From contig JBCNVA010000061.1 of NCBI GenBank assembly GCA_039630445.1, positions 1 to 14,014 on the forward strand: a stretch of DNA of 14,014 nt, written 5' to 3'. The translations under genes were made by a program, and so were the position numbers. This DNA comes from HRBIN15 sp039630445. GTDB lineage: Bacteria > Armatimonadota > Fimbriimonadia > Fimbriimonadales > GBS-DC. This document shows, piece after piece, positions 7,483 to 14,014 of this stretch. Every line of letters starts with the position of its first letter. Position 1 is the stretch's first letter. Under the pieces are notes generated by a model. That model saw only the letters and a list, made by a program, of their open reading frames with translations, made no database searches and was not told the origin of the DNA.

Positions 7483-7490
7483 GGTAGAAT
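7483..7490 (+). promoter_or_regulatory. Putative -10 element (GGTAGAAT) of tyrS, leaderless arrangement
   Basis: GGTAGAAT ends 8 bases before the ATG at 7499, so the transcript would begin at or next to the start codon. The upstream in-frame ATG at 7481 overlaps the box itself and is therefore unlikely to be the start. The gap 7346-7497 holds no obvious T-box, hairpin terminator or other structured leader. Confidence 0.5.
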
Positions 7491-7498
7491 TAGCCCCG

Positions 7499-8737
7499 AT
7501 GGAAGCGATTGAACAGCAGTTAGCAGTTCTCAAACGCGGCGCGGAGGAGATTATCACGGAGGCAGAGCTGCGTGCAAAACTGGAGCGTGGTCAGCCGTTG
7601 CGCGTGAAGCTGGGCATCGATCCGACCGCGCCCGATGTGCATCTCGGTTGGGCGGTCGTGCTGCGCAAGCTGCGCCAGTTTCAGGATTTCGGGCATATCG
7701 CTTGCCTAATTGTGGGCGACTTCACCGCCATGATTGGCGACCCCACCGGTCGGTCGAAAACGCGCCGTCAGCTCCCCCGCGAGGAGGTGATGGCATATGT
7801 TGAAAAACTCAAACCTCAGCTATTTCGCATCTTAGACCCTGCGCGAACCGAAGTCTACTACAACGCCGACTGGCTGGGCAAAATGAGCTTTGCGGAGGTG
7901 ATCCAGCTCGCCAGCAAGTACACGGTTGCCCGCATCTTGGAGCGGGAGGACTTCGCTACCCGCCTGGCAACCAACCAGCCGCTGGGCATTCACGAAATCC
8001 TCTACCCGCTATGCCAGGGCTACGACTCGGTGGCGATTCGCGCCGATGTGGAGCTGGGCGGCAGCGATCAGCGGTTCAATAATCTGGTAGGGCGCGACCT
8101 GCAACGCGAGTTCGGACAGCAACCCCAGGTAGTGTTCCTGATGCCTCTGCTAATTGGGCTGGACGGCAAGGAAAAGATGAGCCAGTCGCTGGGCAACTAC
8201 ATCGGCATCAGTGAGCCACCCGATCAGATGTTTGGTAAGGTGATGAGCCTGCCTGATGAGCTGATGACACACTACTTTGTGCTGTGCACCGATGTGCCGC
8301 TGGAGGAGGTGCAGGCGTTGGAGCGCGACTGGCGCGAAGGGCGGGTCAATCCTCGCGATGTGAAGCGACGACTGGCACGCGAGATTGTTGCTCTCTATCA
8401 CGGGCGCGACGCTGCAGAACACGCCGATGAGCAGTTTATGCGCATCTTTTCACGGCGCGAACTGCCTTCCGAAGCGGCGGAAGCGGTTATTCCGATGCAT
8501 CTGTTGCGCGAGGATGGCACGATCCTGCTGGCTGCCCTGATCGCGGCGATCGGACTGGCACCCAGCAACTCGGAGGCGCGCCGCCTCATTCAGGGCGGCG
8601 GCGTGGAATTGGATGGGCAGCGCGTGCCCGACCCAAACGCCCGCTTCACCCCTGAGCAGCTTGCAGGACGCCTGCTGCGCGTCGGCAAGCACCGATTCGC
8701 CCGCCTCGCCTACAAATCTTGTGAAAAGGTAGAATAA
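7499..8737 (+). CDS. tyrS: Tyrosyl-tRNA synthetase
   Basis: 412 residues of a class I aminoacyl-tRNA synthetase that charges tRNA-Tyr. The Rossmann core carries the HIGH-equivalent HLGW at 48-51 in GIDPTAPDVHLGW. It also has the Tyr-binding loop GGSDQRFN (Asp190) and the KMSKS-equivalent KMSQS at 226-230. A C-terminal S4 RNA-binding domain (about 350-410, LAPSNSEARRLIQGGGVELDG and following) contacts the tRNA. KMSQS rather than KFGKS places it in the TyrZ-like branch of bacterial TyrRS. The ATG at 7499 is preferred over ATG 7481 because it sits 8 bases after a GGTAGAAT box and matches the usual N-terminus. The gene starts the tyrS-hisG-ruvA run. Confidence 0.95.
   Translation: MEAIEQQLAVLKRGAEEIITEAELRAKLERGQPLRVKLGIDPTAPDVHLGWAVVLRKLRQFQDFGHIACLIVGDFTAMIGDPTGRSKTRRQLPREEVMAYVEKLKPQLFRILDPARTEVYYNADWLGKMSFAEVIQLASKYTVARILEREDFATRLATNQPLGIHEILYPLCQGYDSVAIRADVELGGSDQRFNNLVGRDLQREFGQQPQVVFLMPLLIGLDGKEKMSQSLGNYIGISEPPDQMFGKVMSLPDELMTHYFVLCTDVPLEEVQALERDWREGRVNPRDVKRRLAREIVALYHGRDAAEHADEQFMRIFSRRELPSEAAEAVIPMHLLREDGTILLAALIAAIGLAPSNSEARRLIQGGGVELDGQRVPDPNARFTPEQLAGRLLRVGKHRFARLAYKSCEKVE
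8728..8735 (+). promoter_or_regulatory. Possible -10 element (GGTAGAAT) before hisG
   Basis: An identical GGTAGAAT to that before tyrS ends 11 bases before the hisG ATG. It is also the coding sequence of the last tyrS residues and the first base of the stop, so it may be coincidence. AAGGGG (8736-8741) could act as Shine-Dalgarno sequence on a read-through transcript. Confidence 0.3.
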
Positions 8738-8746
8738 GGGGTAGCG

Positions 8747-9625
8747 ATGGTGAACCGCCTCAAACTGGGCTTACCAAAGGGTAGCTTGCAGGAAGCGACT
8801 TTCAACCTGTTTCGCAAAGCGGGATGGGACTTCCGCATCCCCTCAGGACGCTCCTACGAGCCGATCTCGGACGATGCGGAGCTGGAAACCGTGCTGCTGC
8901 GCCCTCAGGAAATCCCGCTCTATGTTCAGGACGGTATTCTGGACGCTGGGATTACAGGCTACGACTGGATCCAGGACTGCAACGCCGATGTCCACCATGT
9001 GCTGGAGTTGCCCTATTCCAAGCAGACGCGCAACCCTGTGCGGGTCGTGCTGGCGGTGCACCAAGATTCTCCCTTTCAGCAGGTGGCAGATTTGCAGGGC
9101 AAGCGCATCGCCACCGAGTATGTGCGTCTGACCGAGCGCTATTTGCAGGAGCGAGGTGTGCAGGCGCAAGTGGAGTTCTCGTGGGGCGCGTGCGAGGTCA
9201 AAGTACCGCATCTGGTGGATGCGATCGTGGTCAACACGGAGACGGGTAGCTCGCTCAAGGCGCACAATCTGCGCGTGCTGGAGGTGCTGCTCGTTTCCAC
9301 CACACGCCTGATCGCCAATCACCAGGCGTGGCAAGACCCGTTCAAGCGCGAAAAGATAGAGAGCATCGCGCTGATGCTGCAAGGCGCGCTGAATGCGGAT
9401 CGCCTCGTTGGGCTAAAGATGAATGTCCACGAGAGCTGTCTGGATAGCGTGCTGGCGATTTTGCCCGCGTTGCGCAAGCCAACCCTCTCGCCCCTTAGCG
9501 ATAAGGGTTGGTACGCCGTGGAGACCATCATCGATGAGTCGGTAGCGCGGGATCTGATCCCCCGCCTGCGCAAAGCAGGGGCTGAGGGGCTGGTCGAATA
9601 CCCCTTGAACAAGGTCATCCCCTGA
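8747..9625 (+). CDS. hisG: ATP phosphoribosyltransferase, long form (histidine pathway step 1)
   Basis: 292 residues, the long HisG type with its own regulatory domain, so no HisZ partner is needed. It joins ATP and PRPP to form phosphoribosyl-ATP, the committed step of histidine synthesis, and is normally feedback-inhibited by histidine. The N-terminus LKLGLPKGSLQEATFNLF and the segment DAGITGYDWIQD are typical. The PRPP-binding loop is TETGSSLKAHNLRVLE (Glu165-Thr166-Gly167-Ser168-Ser169). The last 75 or so residues (LVGLKMNVHE..., LSPLSDKGWYAVETIIDE) form the ACT-like histidine-binding domain. The gene is 9 bases after tyrS and its stop shares one base with the ruvA start. No other his genes are in the window. 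Confidence 0.95.
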   Translation: MVNRLKLGLPKGSLQEATFNLFRKAGWDFRIPSGRSYEPISDDAELETVLLRPQEIPLYVQDGILDAGITGYDWIQDCNADVHHVLELPYSKQTRNPVRVVLAVHQDSPFQQVADLQGKRIATEYVRLTERYLQERGVQAQVEFSWGACEVKVPHLVDAIVVNTETGSSLKAHNLRVLEVLLVSTTRLIANHQAWQDPFKREKIESIALMLQGALNADRLVGLKMNVHESCLDSVLAILPALRKPTLSPLSDKGWYAVETIIDESVARDLIPRLRKAGAEGLVEYPLNKVIP

Positions 9626-10239
9626 TGATTGGCTGGCTGAGTGGTCTCTTTCGCGGTGTTGAGGGCGAGCGGATTTTAGTGGAGGTGCAGGGCGTGGGTT
9701 ATGAGGTGCGCGTGCCTGCCAGCCTGCGTGAGCGGCTGCCCTCACCTGGCGAACCGATCACCCTCCACATCCGCACGCTGTTCAGCGAGGAGGAAGGCGT
9801 CCAGCTGTTTGGCTTTGTGGACGCATGGCAGCGTCGGCTGTTCGACCTGCTGATCACAGTGGGTGGGGTGGGTCCCAAACTGGCGCTTAACCTGATGAGC
9901 GCAACCGAGCCTGAAACCCTGGCGCGTGCGATCGCGCTGAAAGACACGCGATTTTTGCGCACGCTGCCCGGTGTCGGGGCGAAGCTGGCGGAGCGACTGG
10001 TGCTGGAACTCTCGGACAAGACGGCGGAGCTGGCATTCGAGCAGCGCATCGAGCGCTTGAAGGGCACGGCGCGCGCCCCTGTCGCCGATTTGGAAGCGCT
10101 GCTCACAGGACTGGTGCAGCTGGGCTACTCCCGTCGGGATGCCAGCAGTGCGTTGCAAGCCGCTTTGCAGGAGAACCCCGATGCCGACGAGCAGACCCTG
10201 ATGCGCCTCGCCCTTTCCAAACTCGCCCCGAAACGGTAG
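9625..10239 (+). CDS. ruvA: Holliday junction branch migration protein RuvA
   Basis: 204 residues, the usual RuvA length. RuvA tetramers bind four-way junctions and load the RuvB helicase for branch migration, with RuvC as resolvase. Domain I (1-63) is the OB fold, beginning MIGWLSGLFRG and containing VEVQGVGYEVRVP. Domain II has two helix-hairpin-helix motifs, LLITVGGVGPKLALNLMS and FLRTLPGVGAKLAERLVLEL. After a linker, the C-terminal domain (about 153-204, LLTGLVQLGYSRRDASSAL...) is the RuvB-binding module. TGATG at 9623-9627 makes a one-base overlap with hisG, so translation is probably coupled. ruvB and ruvC are not in the window. It converges on mpg 13 bases downstream. Confidence 0.96.
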   Translation: MIGWLSGLFRGVEGERILVEVQGVGYEVRVPASLRERLPSPGEPITLHIRTLFSEEEGVQLFGFVDAWQRRLFDLLITVGGVGPKLALNLMSATEPETLARAIALKDTRFLRTLPGVGAKLAERLVLELSDKTAELAFEQRIERLKGTARAPVADLEALLTGLVQLGYSRRDASSALQAALQENPDADEQTLMRLALSKLAPKR

Positions 10240-10252
10240 TGTTTTGCTAAGG

Positions 10253-10831
10253 CTATTTCCCTGATACGCAGGGGTTGTCGCGTTCGCAGAAGCGCCAGGG
10301 GCGATCTTTTGCCTGGCGCACGCCGAGGCGCGGGGTGCAAAGTACCTTTGTGTCGGGAACAGGCTCACCCCGCAGGATGCGTACTCTGCCCGTGATGAGC
10401 GACTCGCCGTTCAGGGCGCGGGTGATGCCCAGCGCACGGCAGAGGTTGCCCGGACCGCGACAAAGGGCGTGGTCAGGCACATGCGGGCGTTGACGACGCA
10501 TCCATTCCAACCCGAAACAGGGTTCAAGGGCGCGAATGAGCACCGCCTCGCCAATGCCCTCTGGCTGGCACACTGCGTTAAAGCATTCGTGGATACCGTA
10601 GATAAGGTAGACATAAGCCGTCGCGGGCGGTCCGAACATGGGGGCGTTGCGGGCGGTTTTGCCACGGTAGCTGTGGCTGGCTGGGTCGTCCTGCCGATAG
10701 GCTTCGGCTTCCACGATGCGCCCGCCCACCCAGCCGTCTGGTGTTTGCACCACAAGCAGCTGCCCCAGCAACTGCCGTGCGACCTCCACCGTTGGTTGCA
10801 GGTAGAACTCCACAGGCAAGGGTTCCATCAT
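10253..10831 (-). CDS. mpg: 3-methyladenine DNA glycosylase (AAG/MPG family)
   Basis: 192 residues. It removes alkylated purines such as 3-methyladenine, and probably hypoxanthine, by base flipping, which starts base excision repair. Positions equivalent to the human enzyme are present. RIVEAEAY carries catalytic Glu43 and Tyr45, followed by His53 in PASHSY, and Tyr75/Tyr78 in YVYLIYG, the latter being the intercalating tyrosine. Asn85, the RALEP motif, and GPGNLCRALGI are also seen. The start is the ATG at 10831, two bases after the rodA stop, or the next ATG at 10828. A longer in-frame extension to 10894 lies inside rodA and is not family sequence. No good Shine-Dalgarno sequence is seen, so it is likely translated by coupling to rodA. 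Confidence 0.92.
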   Translation of the reverse strand: MMEPLPVEFYLQPTVEVARQLLGQLLVVQTPDGWVGGRIVEAEAYRQDDPASHSYRGKTARNAPMFGPPATAYVYLIYGIHECFNAVCQPEGIGEAVLIRALEPCFGLEWMRRQRPHVPDHALCRGPGNLCRALGITRALNGESLITGRVRILRGEPVPDTKVLCTPRLGVRQAKDRPWRFCERDNPCVSGK

Positions 10832-10833
10832 CG

Positions 10834-11970
10834 CTAAATCTGGAAGGGTTGCTCGCGCAAGCGTGCACCGAGTAGAAGCCCCACCGCCGCGCAAGCGGTA
10901 ACCAGCATACTGCCCCCCAAACTAACAAAGGGCAGCGGGATGCCCACCACAGGGAATAACCCCATCGTCATGCCCACATTGGTCAGCAGGTGGAACAGGA
11001 AAAAGACAAGGATGCCACCTGCCATTAGTCGGTAGAACTCGTGGCGCGCACCAACCATCACCCGCCAGACGCGATAGAGAAACAAACCATATAATCCCAG
11101 AAAGCCAACAGCCCCAAGAAAGCCACCCTCCTCACCCACCACCACAAAGATAAAGTCGGTGTGCTGTTCGGGGATGTACCGTAGGTTTTTCTGTGAGCCT
11201 TGCAGGTAGCCCTTTCCCGTCAATTGCCCGCTGCCGATAGCGATGCGCGCCTGCAGGATGTGGTAGCCGCTCTGCTGCGGGTCTGCCTCAGGGTTGACGA
11301 AGGAGACGAGGCGCGCTTTTTGATAATCCTTGAGCAAGTTCAACTGCCACATCGCACCGAAGGTGAGAATACCCACCAGCGCCGTCAACGCGAGCCAGCG
11401 CAGGGGCGCACCCGCGAGATAGACCATGCCGAACCAGAGTGCGCCCAGTGCGATGGCAGTGCCCAGATCAGGCTGCTTGAACACCAGCAGGGCGGGTAGC
11501 GCCGCATGGAGTAGGCTGACGAGAAAGCCGCGCAGGGTGCGTACCGATGCGCCTGTTCGGGCAAGCCAACTTGCCAGCGTGAGAATCAGCAGCAGCTTGG
11601 CGAACTCGGAGGGTTGCATCTGAAAACCGCCGGGCAGCTCCAGCCAGCGTTGCGCCCCTTTACGCTCTACGCCAATCAGGTCGACCATCAGCAGCATCAA
11701 CAGGTTCAGGGCGTAGAGCCAGTGCCAGCGGCGCATCCAGACAGCAGGGTCGATCACTGCCAGCACTGCCATGCCCACCAGCCCCAACCCCAGCCAGATG
11801 AGTTGTCGTCGAAATAGCTCGGGCGCCCACTGATAGGTCGCGCTGTAAAGGATTGCCAGCCCCACACCCATCAGCAGTAGGGTCGCAAGCAACAGCGGAA
11901 TGTCCAGCGGCTTCAGACGGCGCGCGGTCCGTTGCCACTCACTGCCCACTCGCCATTCGCTATTCGCCAT
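10834..11970 (-). CDS. rodA: Rod shape-determining SEDS peptidoglycan glycosyltransferase RodA
   Basis: 378 residues with about ten hydrophobic segments, an inner-membrane SEDS protein. RodA polymerises lipid II into glycan strands in the elongasome with a class B PBP (PBP2) and MreBCD. Key pieces are IERKGAQRW-like VERKGAQRWLELPG (100-114), QPSEFAKL (119-126), FKQPDLGTA (164-172), GYHILQARIAIGSGQLTGKG (235-254) and PEQHTDFIF (267-275), with catalytic-type Asp272 and a C-terminal GIPLPFVSLGGS. FtsW is the alternative, but the PEQHTDFIF motif and lack of an FtsW-style tail favour RodA. The first 12 residues (MANSEWRVGSEW) come from a degenerate heptamer repeat. The ATG at 11970 lies 12 bases after a GGTAAAAT box with GGGGAG between. 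The gene forms a pair with mpg and is divergent from the secreted protein gene. Confidence 0.93.
   Translation of the reverse strand: MANSEWRVGSEWQRTARRLKPLDIPLLLATLLLMGVGLAILYSATYQWAPELFRRQLIWLGLGLVGMAVLAVIDPAVWMRRWHWLYALNLLMLLMVDLIGVERKGAQRWLELPGGFQMQPSEFAKLLLILTLASWLARTGASVRTLRGFLVSLLHAALPALLVFKQPDLGTAIALGALWFGMVYLAGAPLRWLALTALVGILTFGAMWQLNLLKDYQKARLVSFVNPEADPQQSGYHILQARIAIGSGQLTGKGYLQGSQKNLRYIPEQHTDFIFVVVGEEGGFLGAVGFLGLYGLFLYRVWRVMVGARHEFYRLMAGGILVFFLFHLLTNVGMTMGLFPVVGIPLPFVSLGGSMLVTACAAVGLLLGARLREQPFQI
11934..11970 (-). repeat. Degenerate heptamer repeat encoding the RodA N-terminus
   Basis: On the plus strand the units are GCCACTC (11934-11940), GCCCACTC (11944-11951), GCCATTC (11952-11958), GCTATTC (11959-11965) and a partial GCCAT (11966-11970). 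Read on the minus strand as GAGTGGC/GAATGGC/GAATAGC, they encode the residues SEWRVGSEW. Low-complexity arrays of this type look like replication slippage or a small dispersed repeat rather than ancestral rodA sequence. Confidence 0.6.
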
Positions 11971-11982
11971 AAGCTCCCCACC

Positions 11983-11990
11983 ATTTTACC
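11983..11990 (-). promoter_or_regulatory. Putative -10 element (GGTAAAAT) of rodA
   Basis: On the minus strand, GGTAAAAT (TAAAAT 11988-11983) ends 12 bases before the rodA ATG, with GGGGAG in between. The leader would be only about 5 bases. No -35 box is evident. It shares the 89-base divergent gap with the promoter of the secreted protein gene. Confidence 0.45.
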
Positions 11991-12022
11991 CCTGCAATCC
12001 TGACGGTTTCGCGCGATGGGGG

Positions 12023-12052
12023 TTGCACTTGCACACTCAGATGTGCTATAAT
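12023..12052 (+). promoter_or_regulatory. Promoter (TTGCAC, 18 bp, TATAAT) of the secreted protein gene
   Basis: TTGCAC at 12023-12028 is directly repeated at 12029-12034. The first copy is 18 bases from a perfect TATAAT at 12047-12052. Seven bases later lies an ATG (12060) at the expected start of transcription. It is one of the most consensus-like promoters in the window. Confidence 0.6.
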
Positions 12053-12077
12053 AGAGTCGATGGAGAGGAGAGCTAGC

Positions 12078-13985
12078 ATGATGCGCATCTGGGTGTTCGG
12101 ATGGATCGCAGGGCTGCTCTGGGTTACAGCACCTGCTCAAGAGCCACCGTTGATCAACTACTCAGCCGGCATCGGTGAGTTTGAGCATGACGAGTTGCCG
12201 CCACCACCGTCAACACCAGAGGGTATCTACAATTTCGGAGATGGGATCTCAGACGGTTTCACTATCAGCTATAGCCCCAGCAATGCCTCTCAATTTTTTT
12301 CCTGCGCGATCGATCGCGATGTGAAAGTGAGCGGCGTTGCCAGCCAGCGTATCGGTTTTAATCGCACAGGGAGCGGCACCGCCACCATGACGATAACCCT
12401 ACTGCTTCACTTTCCGTCGGAGGATTATCCGCAAGTGGGCGAAACCATTCGAATCAGCCTCTGGCTCAGAACGGGTGACTGGAACAACGCCGAGTTCAGG
12501 CTGGTGGCACGCGGCATAGACAATGCGGCACCTCCCACCACGCTGATTACGCAGACAACCGCTGTGCCTGAGTGGACCCGTCGTGAAGCAACCTATGTGG
12601 TGCCCAACTCTAACCCGAAAGGTGTTCGGCTCCTCCTCGAGATCGTGCTGCAAAATGGCGATTCATCCGGCACGCTCTGGCTGGATAATCTGGAAGTCTA
12701 TGGTAACAAACGCTGGCGCTCTCGCCCACCACGCTCGTTTAAAATCTTCACCTACTACAACCCTGCTCAACCAGAGGCTCAGTATGACTGGATTTATTAT
12801 ACGCGCGAATTTGATATGATAGGCGTCTTTTTTGGCTCTGTAGAGCAGCGCCGCATGCTAATCCATAAGCCCGAGCTGCAGACAACCACCTACTATCTCG
12901 GCTTTGTAAGCGAAGATTCGCTCGGGCTGGAGGTTTCTATTCGCGACCCGTTCGGATACAGCTATTGCAATCAATATCGTCCTGAATGGTTTCTTCTTGA
13001 CCTTTCGGGACAGCGCCTCCGATATAGTTCACGAACCTACTTTATGGATATTGGCAATCCAGATTGCGCCTATCATGTCGCGCAGCGCATCTACCATCGA
13101 ATGAATAATTCAAATTTACCGTTCAGTACCGTTAAATTCGATCATCTTTTAAGTTTCACCCAAATGATAGGATGCGCTCAGTATCCTACACCTGCCAGTC
13201 GGATAGCTGCTCTAACGAAATACTTTATGACCTTGAAACGAGAGTTGGCTCCTTTTGGTCCGCCAAAGCTCATTAACAATATTGCAGGGAGAGCCTTTTC
13301 AAGGGGAGAGATCCATACCTACTTGATACGACATGGCTACTATGATGGAATCCTGTATGAACAAGCTTTCACAACAATTTTTAGCCTCCCTGCTGATTAC
13401 GTTTCCTTTTTCTCCTGGGAGGCAGCCATTGATGTTTTGGTCGCATTTCCCAATACCATTCGGATCTTCTACTCAGGTTATACTGTGAATCCATCGCTAA
13501 TGCGTCCGATGAAGCTTTACGCCATGGCAAGCTTCTTAATCGGGTGCGATGATAACGCCTACATCTATCTGGATAAGCACTATTATGAAGGGGAACCGCT
13601 TGCAAGGCAGCGCATCTGGCGACCCGACGCAGACTACGATGTGCCATTAGGACAACCCACGGGACCTTATCAGGTTTACTTCCGCAGTTCCGATTATCAC
13701 GGAGGGCTTTACTATCGTCCGTTTGAGAATGGCTTCGTACTGGTTAACCCGACAGGGAACACACCTTTTAGACCGACAGGGAACCCACCTACGCTCTGGA
13801 AGGACGGAGCCGTATTTACTTGGGTGCTGGATGATACCTACTATGAATGGGTTACCCAGCGGACCTACCCAGCAGGCACCCGAATCAAGCTCTATCCGAA
13901 GCAGGCGCGAATGTTCATCCGAACGAGTGGCTTATCCGCGCCACCCGGTCGAGGCAACATTAAGCCGAGTGAACCGCGTAAATAG
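12078..13985 (+). CDS. Secreted protein: CBM-like beta domain plus putative TIM-barrel glycoside-hydrolase-like region
   Basis: 635 residues. A signal peptide is clear: MMR, a hydrophobic core IWVFGWIAGLLWV, and a likely cut after TAPA. Residues about 40-207 look like a galactose-binding-type (CBM4_9-like) jelly roll, with ETIRISLWLRTGDW and ending TLWLDNLEVYG. From about 220 to 500 the pattern resembles the hypothetical glycosyl hydrolase GHL15 group. LLDLSGQRLRYSS is followed by MDIGNPDCAYHVAQRI, then STVKFDHLLSF (Asp355) and YYDGILYEQAF (Glu428), which sit where the two acids of such barrels fall. A C-terminal beta-rich piece (about 540-620, FENGFVLVNPTGN... to RTYPAGTRIKLYPKQARMFI) is typical of GH accessory domains. 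The ATG at 12078 has AGGAG 7 bases upstream; the in-frame ATG at 12060 is a leaderless alternative. The gene is clearly more AT-rich than its neighbours. Substrate and activity are unknown. Confidence 0.65.
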   Translation: MMRIWVFGWIAGLLWVTAPAQEPPLINYSAGIGEFEHDELPPPPSTPEGIYNFGDGISDGFTISYSPSNASQFFSCAIDRDVKVSGVASQRIGFNRTGSGTATMTITLLLHFPSEDYPQVGETIRISLWLRTGDWNNAEFRLVARGIDNAAPPTTLITQTTAVPEWTRREATYVVPNSNPKGVRLLLEIVLQNGDSSGTLWLDNLEVYGNKRWRSRPPRSFKIFTYYNPAQPEAQYDWIYYTREFDMIGVFFGSVEQRRMLIHKPELQTTTYYLGFVSEDSLGLEVSIRDPFGYSYCNQYRPEWFLLDLSGQRLRYSSRTYFMDIGNPDCAYHVAQRIYHRMNNSNLPFSTVKFDHLLSFTQMIGCAQYPTPASRIAALTKYFMTLKRELAPFGPPKLINNIAGRAFSRGEIHTYLIRHGYYDGILYEQAFTTIFSLPADYVSFFSWEAAIDVLVAFPNTIRIFYSGYTVNPSLMRPMKLYAMASFLIGCDDNAYIYLDKHYYEGEPLARQRIWRPDADYDVPLGQPTGPYQVYFRSSDYHGGLYYRPFENGFVLVNPTGNTPFRPTGNPPTLWKDGAVFTWVLDDTYYEWVTQRTYPAGTRIKLYPKQARMFIRTSGLSAPPGRGNIKPSEPRK

Positions 13986-14014
13986 GCATATGTGCGGCGA
14001 GAAGCGACACACCT

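Noticed and set aside
7346..7497. Possible T-box or other riboswitch ahead of tyrS
   Set aside because: The gap is short, lacks the conserved T-box sequence and an antiterminator/terminator pair, and the likely transcript starts at the tyrS ATG.
10259..10273. CCCTG-ATACG-CAGGG inverted repeat at the convergent ruvA/mpg junction
   Set aside because: Only five base pairs, inside the mpg coding end, and no U-tract on either strand; too weak to call a bidirectional terminator.
10832..10894. Longer mpg start reaching into rodA (MRGGGASTRC...)
   Set aside because: The extra residues are an out-of-frame reading of rodA with no similarity to AAG-family N-termini; the ATG right after the rodA stop gives the usual length.

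Overview
The window is a GC-rich, gene-dense bacterial chromosome segment made almost entirely of housekeeping genes. No gap between genes exceeds about 155 bases. The Thermus-type isocitrate dehydrogenase, the two-subunit glycyl-tRNA synthetase beta chain, and the habit of placing a -10 box 7-12 bases before the start codon (leaderless or near-leaderless transcripts) fit a free-living, possibly thermophilic lineage such as Armatimonadota or the Deinococcus-Thermus/Chloroflexota neighbourhood. That placement is inference from protein style only.

Layout: (1) At the left edge is the N-terminus of a DUF1156/COG1743 adenine-specific DNA methylase on the minus strand, cut off by the window; it is the only hint of a defence-type locus and would extend leftwards. 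(2) Divergent from it are tryptophanase (tnaA) and a long isocitrate dehydrogenase (icd), each with its own -10 box. The icd product carries the NAD-type Asp-Ile pair where NADP enzymes have Lys-Tyr, yet keeps the C-terminal extension of the Thermus enzyme. (3) glyS has a leaderless-type promoter and overlaps, or is translationally coupled to, a lactate 2-monooxygenase-like FMN enzyme. (4) A small type II toxin-antitoxin pair (AF2212/DUF104-like antitoxin plus VapC PIN toxin) follows behind its own promoter. (5) tyrS, hisG and ruvA form a tight co-directional run; hisG and ruvA share one base. (6) Converging on ruvA from the minus strand is a rodA-mpg pair (SEDS glycosyltransferase and 3-methyladenine DNA glycosylase, 2 bases apart). 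(7) Divergent from rodA is a secreted protein with a carbohydrate-binding-like beta domain and a putative TIM-barrel glycoside-hydrolase-like region, noticeably more AT-rich than the rest.

No rRNA, tRNA, CRISPR array, insertion sequence or phage gene was seen. The most interesting signals are the recurrent GGTANAAT element fixed just upstream of start codons across the window, the cofactor-switched isocitrate dehydrogenase, the truncated methylase at the left edge, the secreted CBM plus GHL15-like protein, and a degenerate heptamer repeat that writes the first residues of RodA.
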